From an uncultured Prevotella sp. (GTDB lineage: Bacteria; Bacteroidota; Bacteroidia; Bacteroidales; Bacteroidaceae): 20,089 nt of DNA. The position numbers and the translations under genes are program-made. Of this stretch, positions 15,256 through 20,089 are shown one piece after another. The stretch lies in NCBI GenBank assembly GCA_900543155.1, contig UQQN01000041.1, positions 1 through 20,089 of the forward strand. Direction: 5' to 3'. Below the pieces are notes generated by a model, which worked only from the letters and a program-made list of their open reading frames with translations, was not told where the DNA came from and did no database searches. Numbering within the stretch: position 1 is the first letter of the stretch; each line of letters starts with the position of its first letter.

Positions 15256-16911
15256 TTACTTTTTAGCTACTCTGCTCAGCGCAAAGTTATATGCTTCAAA
15301 ATAATACTTAATAAAGTGCTTCCACTGTGCCTTGTTAGCAATAGACACGGCGTGATTGCGAATAGCTGTACGCTGTTTTGAAGGTGCATTGAGCAAGTCC
15401 TTTACAGTTTGACACATCTCTTGTGCCACCTGCATGTAATTGCTATCATCGCGGTGAATTACGCGCACACCATCCTCTAAAGTACCTTCATGTCCCAGCA
15501 CACCGTCTACCCACTGACCGAAGCCACTCAAGTCGGTAGTTACACAGGGAGTATGGAACGCGCAACTTTCAAGTGGCGTATAGCCCCAAGGTTCGTAGTA
15601 CGAAGGATAGAGCGCCAAATCGTTAGCTGCGAGCAAGTGATAGTAGGGCATATTAAAGATGCCATCGTTTCCTTCAAGATAGCAAGGAACGAGAATTACC
15701 TTCACGCGATCTTCGGGACGATTTTCCAATCCCATATTACGAATTGTGCAAACGATGCGATCTTCGTTAAGATTGTGCAAGTCGTGCGTAATAATGGGGT
15801 TAGGCAGCGCATTACCTGTAGGATTCTTCAATGCCTCTTGCAAGTCGGCACGTGGACCTTCAAGCCAACAAGGCACCTCTATAAGTGCCAAGACCTGACG
15901 CTTGCCACCTTCCTCATTGAGTTGGGCGCGAAGCTGAGCCATTGACTCAAGGAACACATCGAAACCTTTGCAACGATAATCGTTACGTCCACTAGTCGAC
16001 ACAATAAGCGTATCGTCGGGCATCGCAGCACCAGTCAATGCACTTGCCACATCGAGAATGCACTTACGAGCCTGCTTGCGCACAGCAGTAAAGTCTTTAC
16101 CCTTGGGCACAAAATCGTTTTCAAAGCCGTTAGGCAATACCACATCGACAGGCTTATCGAGCAACTGACTACATTCGCGGTTTGTAAATGTGCTCACAGT
16201 GGTAAAACAGTCAGCATGCCATGCACTTTGCTTCTCGATGCTATGTTTTGCATCCATATGGAGCTCGGCTGCCATTTGGTCGCCGTTATATCCATCGAAG
16301 AAGGCATAGAGTTGCTTGTCGTTACCACAAATTGAGCGACCAATGCTGGTAGCATGTGTGGTAAAGATAGTTGCCACGTTAGGTTGATGCTTCTTTAAGA
16401 AGAGCATACCTAAACCCGACATCCACTCGTGTGCCTGATATACCACCTTATCGGTAGGCTTCAGACAGAGCGACACCACTGCTTCGACAAAGCGTCCTGC
16501 TGCATACGAGAACATCGACGCCTCATCATAATCACCATATGCCTTAATAGAATCGACGCGGAATAAATCCCACGCCTCGGCATAAATATTATCTTTAATC
16601 TCAAAGAAGGGGGCAAAATCAACGAGTACAGCCACAGGCTTACCCGGAACCATCCAACGACCAATTCTGCACTTCAAGCCCAAATCAGCCGCAGCCTTTT
16701 TCCATTCGGGCAACAACCGTTCATCCTCACAAAAATCAACATTAGCCGTAGGTTGTTTCAAATCAGGACCGATAAAAACGACGCGGTCTTGATAAGTTGA
16801 CATCAGTGTCTTGGCTCGCGATGAGAGCACCGTGTAGATGCCGCCCACCTTATTACAAACTTCCCAACTTGTTTCAAAAATATAATCGGGAACTAAAACT
16901 TCATTCTTCAT
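15256..16911 (-). CDS. Glycogen synthase, GT3 (animal/fungal-type)
   Basis: Transfers glucose from a nucleotide sugar to the non-reducing end of glycogen. From the ATG at 16911 it has 551 residues. The N-terminal donor/acceptor region contains FETSWEVCNKVGGIYTVLSSRA (12-33), and the GT-B C-terminal half contains SYYEPWGYTPLESC with the E-x7-E pair Glu440/Glu448. These fit family GT3, the GYS type, rather than bacterial GlgA of GT5, as is common in Bacteroidetes. The donor may be UDP-glucose, by family. An upstream TTG at 16935 would place the start inside the -7 box of the promoter at 16933-16963, so the shorter start is preferred. It is the first gene of a two-gene glycogen operon with glgP. 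Confidence 0.92.
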   Translation of the reverse strand: MKNEVLVPDYIFETSWEVCNKVGGIYTVLSSRAKTLMSTYQDRVVFIGPDLKQPTANVDFCEDERLLPEWKKAAADLGLKCRIGRWMVPGKPVAVLVDFAPFFEIKDNIYAEAWDLFRVDSIKAYGDYDEASMFSYAAGRFVEAVVSLCLKPTDKVVYQAHEWMSGLGMLFLKKHQPNVATIFTTHATSIGRSICGNDKQLYAFFDGYNGDQMAAELHMDAKHSIEKQSAWHADCFTTVSTFTNRECSQLLDKPVDVVLPNGFENDFVPKGKDFTAVRKQARKCILDVASALTGAAMPDDTLIVSTSGRNDYRCKGFDVFLESMAQLRAQLNEEGGKRQVLALIEVPCWLEGPRADLQEALKNPTGNALPNPIITHDLHNLNEDRIVCTIRNMGLENRPEDRVKVILVPCYLEGNDGIFNMPYYHLLAANDLALYPSYYEPWGYTPLESCAFHTPCVTTDLSGFGQWVDGVLGHEGTLEDGVRVIHRDDSNYMQVAQEMCQTVKDLLNAPSKQRTAIRNHAVSIANKAQWKHFIKYYFEAYNFALSRVAKK

Positions 16912-16932
16912 AAAAATCTGTAATAACCGATG

Positions 16933-16963
16933 CAAAGATAATTTTTAAAAGGTGAATAACAAA
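16933..16963 (-). promoter_or_regulatory. Glycogen operon promoter, TTTG-N19-TATCTTTG
   Basis: On the minus strand TATCTTTG (16933-16940) and TTTG (16960-16963) are separated by 19 nt, a near-ideal Bacteroidetes promoter. Transcription would start near 16926, about 15 nt before the ATG of glycogen synthase. Confidence 0.72.
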
Positions 16964-17239
16964 ATTTAAGTGGGATATTTTTTAAACTTATAAACAGTTT
17001 TTGTGAACAATGCGCTAATCTGTATAGGCAATTACGCATTTTATCCTTAAAAATCAATGATTATCGCACTTTTTTAGATCGATGTCAAGAAAGATGTTGC
17101 ATTTTCGTTGCGTTTTTTTCAAGCAACTCTGTCTATAGGGGGGCTAATACGAATTATGCACACCGGTATAGACAAACCGCCATGACAGCAATGCAAGCTG
17201 TCATGGCGGTTTATTAAATACTGGAATGTTCAGCCTAAC
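16964..17239. other. Intergenic region between the glycogen operon and the PBP gene
   Basis: No gene is visible. Besides the glycogen promoter at its left edge and the PBP terminator at 17174-17212, it contains a 7-bp inverted repeat GTCTATA/TATAGAC (17131-17137 and 17167-17173) enclosing a run of six G, directly beside the terminator. The remainder is AT-rich and featureless to me. Confidence 0.55.
17174..17212 (-). terminator. Strong hairpin after the PBP gene
   Basis: AAACCGCCATGACAGC (17174-17189) pairs perfectly with GCTGTCATGGCGGTTT (17197-17212) around a 7-nt loop. On the minus strand it begins 28 nt after the PBP stop. The U tract is short, but the 16-bp GC-containing stem makes a terminator likely. 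Confidence 0.8.
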
Positions 17240-19813
17240 TTATTCAAACAAGTCCTCTGACGACTGACTTGTACTGCTCTTTTTACTGCTCTTGGTTGTT
17301 GAAGAGCTGCCATTATCCTTATTGTGCGACGAAGACTCAGTAGGCTCTGTGGCCTCGTGATTTATCTTGGGTTCTTCTGATTTACCCTCGCCTCCCATAA
17401 GGTCGTCATCATATTCTGAATAAGAAGTTGATGTAGAGTCGTTACTCAACGAATCGTTTTCAGAAGGTTGCGGAGCTAAAGTAGCTTCGTAGCTCGAAGC
17501 ATCGATATCGGTGGGTGGCATGCCATATTTACGCTGATACTTGCCACGCAATTCGGGAATATCCATTACCCCACGGAAGAAAGCGCCAACAATGGGCAAT
17601 GCCGTGCGGCTACCTTGTCCTAAGGCTCCTGTGCGGAAGTGGATGCTACGATATTCTCCACCAACCCATGCACCAGCTACCAAACTGGGGGTTACACCCA
17701 CAAACCAAGCATCTGAGTGATTATTCGACGTACCCGTTTTACCACCAATGCTCAAATTCTTCATGTACGGACCTAAATATTGCCCGCCCACAATGGGTTG
17801 CGATGTACCACCCGCATCATACACACTGGCTTCGAGTAGTTTCTGCATGTAGAAGGATTCTTCTTTTGACAAGGCACGTTTTTCTTCGAGTTTATTTTCG
17901 AAAATCACATTCCCATCAGAGTCAACTATTTTTGTAATAAACACAGGGTCAACGTGCATACCATCATCGGCAACAGTGCCGTAAGCATTCACCAACTCAA
18001 GCAAATTCACGTCGTTCGATCCTAAAGCCAACGATGGATTGTTGTCGAGTGGCGACTTTATACCCATGTCTTGTGCGGTTTGAATCACGTCGGGGATACC
18101 TGCCTCTTGGCCCAATTTCACAGCAATCGTATTGATGCTTCGTGCAAAAGCCGAACGGAGTGGCACCTCTGCATTACTAAAACGACCATTCGCATTGTGC
18201 GGACGCCAATCTACGCTGTCGTGCTTGAACTTATCGTACACACGCATACTTATATATTCGTCTTTGCGCGTGTCTGAGGGGGTAAGTCCCTTCTTCATAG
18301 CTGCGGCATAGACAAAGAGTTTAAACGTAGAACCTGGCTGACGCATTGAACGCACCTTGTCGTATTGCCATGTTTTAAAATCGATATCGCCCACATAAGC
18401 TCGCACATATCCCGTTTCGGGCTCCATTGCCACAAGGCCTGCGTGCATAAACTTCACCATATATTTCAAGGAGTCGACTGTCGACATGGTTTTATGTATG
18501 GGACCATCGTAGCTAAATAATTCTACATCGTGCGGCAAATTCAGGTAGTAGTCTACCGAATCGGGATTGTTGGGAAAACGCGCTGCAAGAATTTTATAGG
18601 TGTCGGTTTTCTTCACCTTATCCTCAATAAAACCAGGAATAATTTGTCCCTTTTCGTCGCGCCAAGGATCTCCCACCCCACGCCAGTGTGCATCGAAATT
18701 GCGCTGTATAATCTTCATCTGATTGCGTACAGCCTTTTCGGCACAATCTTGCATACGCGAGTCGAGCGTGGTGTAGATTTTCAAACCGTCTGAATAAAGG
18801 TCTACATCAGGAAAGTTTTTGCCGATATAATCTTTTACGGCTTCGCGGAAGTAAAGCGAGCTACCATCAAAGGCATTTTGCACGGTATATTCCAACTTGA
18901 TGGGCTCTTCTTGCAAACGGTTCAGCGTTTCGCGGTCGGCAATATATACATCGCCAAAACGCTCTTTCAGCATTTCGCGATGGGTATACATGTTATTGAG
19001 CACCACATTGCGACGCTTGAGCGATTTGTCTGGATTCAAGCGCGGATTATATTGCGACGTAGCTTTAAGCAGACCTACCAACACAGCCGCCTGTTCGGGC
19101 TTCAGATTGATGGGGGTGGTGTTAAAGTAGGTGTGCGCAGCAGTTTTTATGCCAAACGCATTCGACCCAAAGTCTACGGTATTGGCATAGAGCTTCAAAA
19201 TTTCGCGTTTATCGCAGAAGAGTTCAATCAGTCGGGCAATAATAATTTCCTTACTCTTCATAATCACGATGCGCAAGCCAGGCACATGTCCGAGCAGTCC
19301 CGTAGAATACTGCGTACGCACACGGAACATATTTTTTACTAGTTGCTGCGTGATGGTTGAAGCTCCACGGGCATGTCCCAATGCCGCATCTTTAGCTGCA
19401 GCAAACATACCCGTATAGTCAATGCCATTATGTTGGAAGAAACGCTCATCCTCGGTAGCTACTAGAGCTTCGAAGAATGCGGGACTAATAGAATCGTAGG
19501 GTACGGGCGAACGATTTTCGTTGTAATAACGCCCCAACATTTTGCCATCGGCACTATATATTTCGGAAGCCGCAGCTGTTTTAGGGTGAATAATGTCTTC
19601 GATTGAGGGTGATTTGCCGAAAAGCCAAAACAGATTGAAATAAACGGCAAAGCAGTAAAAAACTATAAAGGCGAAGAACGACCATATAGCGGTAATTGTT
19701 TTATACCACCATGGTCTACCTACGTATTGGCTTTTATACCAACTCCAACTCTTACGGAAGCCTCGTCCTATAAGACAACAGAAGCTCCACACTTTCTTAA
19801 ATATACTACTCAT
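17240..19813 (-). CDS. Class A penicillin-binding protein (PBP1A type)
   Basis: Bifunctional peptidoglycan glycosyltransferase and DD-transpeptidase anchored in the inner membrane. 857 residues. A short cytosolic start is followed by a transmembrane helix at about 40-65. The GT51 domain has EDERFFQHNG (121-130, catalytic Glu121), GASTITQQLVKNM (150-162) and KSKEIIIARLIEL (186-198). The transpeptidase domain has the SxxK serine Ser495/Lys498 in PGSTFK, SIN at 559-561 and KTGT at 692-695. Both active sites are intact. Residues about 780-857 form a Ser/Thr- and acid-rich low-complexity tail, probably disordered in the periplasm. It is a single gene, preceded by two similar promoters and ended by the hairpin at 17174-17212. 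Confidence 0.95.
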   Translation of the reverse strand: MSSIFKKVWSFCCLIGRGFRKSWSWYKSQYVGRPWWYKTITAIWSFFAFIVFYCFAVYFNLFWLFGKSPSIEDIIHPKTAAASEIYSADGKMLGRYYNENRSPVPYDSISPAFFEALVATEDERFFQHNGIDYTGMFAAAKDAALGHARGASTITQQLVKNMFRVRTQYSTGLLGHVPGLRIVIMKSKEIIIARLIELFCDKREILKLYANTVDFGSNAFGIKTAAHTYFNTTPINLKPEQAAVLVGLLKATSQYNPRLNPDKSLKRRNVVLNNMYTHREMLKERFGDVYIADRETLNRLQEEPIKLEYTVQNAFDGSSLYFREAVKDYIGKNFPDVDLYSDGLKIYTTLDSRMQDCAEKAVRNQMKIIQRNFDAHWRGVGDPWRDEKGQIIPGFIEDKVKKTDTYKILAARFPNNPDSVDYYLNLPHDVELFSYDGPIHKTMSTVDSLKYMVKFMHAGLVAMEPETGYVRAYVGDIDFKTWQYDKVRSMRQPGSTFKLFVYAAAMKKGLTPSDTRKDEYISMRVYDKFKHDSVDWRPHNANGRFSNAEVPLRSAFARSINTIAVKLGQEAGIPDVIQTAQDMGIKSPLDNNPSLALGSNDVNLLELVNAYGTVADDGMHVDPVFITKIVDSDGNVIFENKLEEKRALSKEESFYMQKLLEASVYDAGGTSQPIVGGQYLGPYMKNLSIGGKTGTSNNHSDAWFVGVTPSLVAGAWVGGEYRSIHFRTGALGQGSRTALPIVGAFFRGVMDIPELRGKYQRKYGMPPTDIDASSYEATLAPQPSENDSLSNDSTSTSYSEYDDDLMGGEGKSEEPKINHEATEPTESSSHNKDNGSSSTTKSSKKSSTSQSSEDLFE

Positions 19814-19838
19814 GTAGGTTTGCTATTGGTTATGGGTG

Positions 19839-19869
19839 CAAAGATAGTGCAAGGTGAGAGAAGAGCAAA
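19839..19869 (-). promoter_or_regulatory. Proximal PBP promoter P1, TTTG-N19-TATCTTTG
   Basis: On the minus strand TATCTTTG (19839-19846) lies 19 nt from TTTG (19866-19869). Transcription would start near 19832, about 20 nt before the PBP start codon. The -33 box lies inside the arm of the hairpin at 19861-19900. Confidence 0.68.
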
Positions 19870-19900
19870 AAGAAAAATCATAATTTTTATTTTTGCTCTT
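19861..19900 (-). terminator. Hairpin between the two PBP promoters
   Basis: AAGAGCAAAAAGAAAAAT (19861-19878) pairs with its complement at 19883-19900 with one mismatch and a 4-nt loop. It lies downstream of P2 and overlaps P1's -33 box. It could stop or weaken transcription from P2; as the stem is mostly A-T, its strength is uncertain. Confidence 0.45.
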
Positions 19901-19927
19901 CCGAACCGCAGCCTATCTTGGCGATAG

Positions 19928-19958
19928 CAAAGATAGTGCAAACCGAATGCAATACAAA
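19928..19958 (-). promoter_or_regulatory. Distal PBP promoter P2, TTTG-N19-TATCTTTG
   Basis: On the minus strand TATCTTTG (19928-19935) lies 19 nt from TTTG (19955-19958), the same spacing as P1. The 15-mer GCAAAGATAGTGCAA is shared by P1 (19838-19852) and P2 (19927-19941), 89 bp apart. Its -33 box lies at the edge of an A/T-rich inverted repeat (19956-19984). Confidence 0.55.
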
Positions 19959-19984
19959 ATAAAAAGCCTTTGGATTTTTATTTT
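19956..19984 (-). terminator. A/T-rich hairpin, possible terminator of a gene beyond the window
   Basis: AAAATAAAAA (19956-19965) pairs with TTTTTATTTT (19975-19984); inside, CC-TTT-GG adds two pairs after one mismatch. On the minus strand it ends in a U-rich arm and could terminate a transcript entering from the right. Confidence 0.4.
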
Positions 19985-20010
19985 TACTCAAGTTTCGAAT
20001 TTAGTAAAGA

Positions 20011-20070
20011 CGGGCTGAAAGCCCAAAAGCGCCCAGCCCAGGGCAAGCGAAGCGACACCCTGGGTTACGG
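20011..20070. repeat. REP-like double-hairpin repeat at the right edge
   Basis: Two neighbouring GC-rich hairpins stand out from AT-rich surroundings: GGGCT-GAA-AGCCC (20012-20024) and CCCAGGG (20037-20043) with CCCTGGG (20058-20064), whose loop contains the short direct repeat AGCGA-AGCGA. From memory this resembles dispersed intergenic repeats of Bacteroidetes with a central 'CCCAGGGC...CCCTGGGTT' core; not verified. It may continue past the window end. Confidence 0.6.
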
Positions 20071-20089
20071 ATTGCCATAGTATTGACGC

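Noticed and set aside
17060..17088. Textbook sigma-70-like promoter on the minus strand, TTGACA-N17-GATAAT
   Set aside because: Bacteroidetes primary sigma factor prefers TTTG/TAnnTTTG, and a much better promoter of that type lies at 16933-16963 next to the gene. The match is probably chance in AT-rich DNA.
17131..17173. GTCTATA/TATAGAC inverted repeat around a G6 run, considered as a small mobile or attachment site
   Set aside because: The arms are only 7 bp, there is no integrase nearby and it directly abuts the PBP terminator, so it may be just part of that structure.

Overview
The window looks like a chromosomal segment of a Bacteroidales bacterium, most likely Prevotellaceae or a close relative. 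Four things point there. The promoters fit the Bacteroidetes form TTTG-N19/20-TAnnTTTG. A DUF4494 protein and an EFR1-type ferredoxin are present. An animal/fungal-type (GT3) glycogen synthase sits beside an alpha-glucan phosphorylase. IMP dehydrogenase is followed by two periplasmic peptidyl-prolyl isomerases. No rRNA, tRNA, CRISPR array, transposase or phage gene was found. The genus assignment is inference.

Layout. At 1-540 there is only a short, probably truncated small ORF and repeats. At 541-2219 (minus) pyrK and pyrD overlap and encode a class 1B dihydroorotate dehydrogenase for pyrimidine synthesis. The gap 2220-2643 holds a 195-bp imperfect palindrome and divergent promoters. At 2644-5537 (plus) lie ispE, an EFR1-family flavodoxin/ferredoxin, a DUF4494 protein and a YggS-type PLP-binding protein, ending at a bidirectional terminator. 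At 5665-6744 (minus) is a YeiH-family membrane protein. At 6859-11297 (minus) guaB is followed by two PpiC/SurA-type foldases, ending at a strong terminator. At 11506-12447 (minus) is an M48 metalloprotease with a lysine-rich tail. At 12535-16911 (minus) glycogen synthase is followed by glycogen phosphorylase, driven from a good promoter at 16933-16963. At 17240-19813 (minus) is a class A penicillin-binding protein with two look-alike promoters upstream. The right edge carries a REP-like hairpin repeat.

How the genes work together. Most are housekeeping: pyrimidine and guanine nucleotide synthesis, MEP-pathway isoprenoid synthesis, outer-membrane protein folding, glycogen synthesis and breakdown, and peptidoglycan synthesis. 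I see no new defence, toxin or biosynthetic system. The best leads are intergenic: the hairpin element before pyrK, a possible structured RNA between guaB and the first foldase gene, heptamer repeats beside ispE and pyrD, the doubled promoter of the PBP gene, and the edge repeat.

Starts were shortened for three genes. For guaB and glycogen synthase the longer GTG/TTG start lies at or upstream of the predicted transcription start. For yggS the shorter start agrees with the family.
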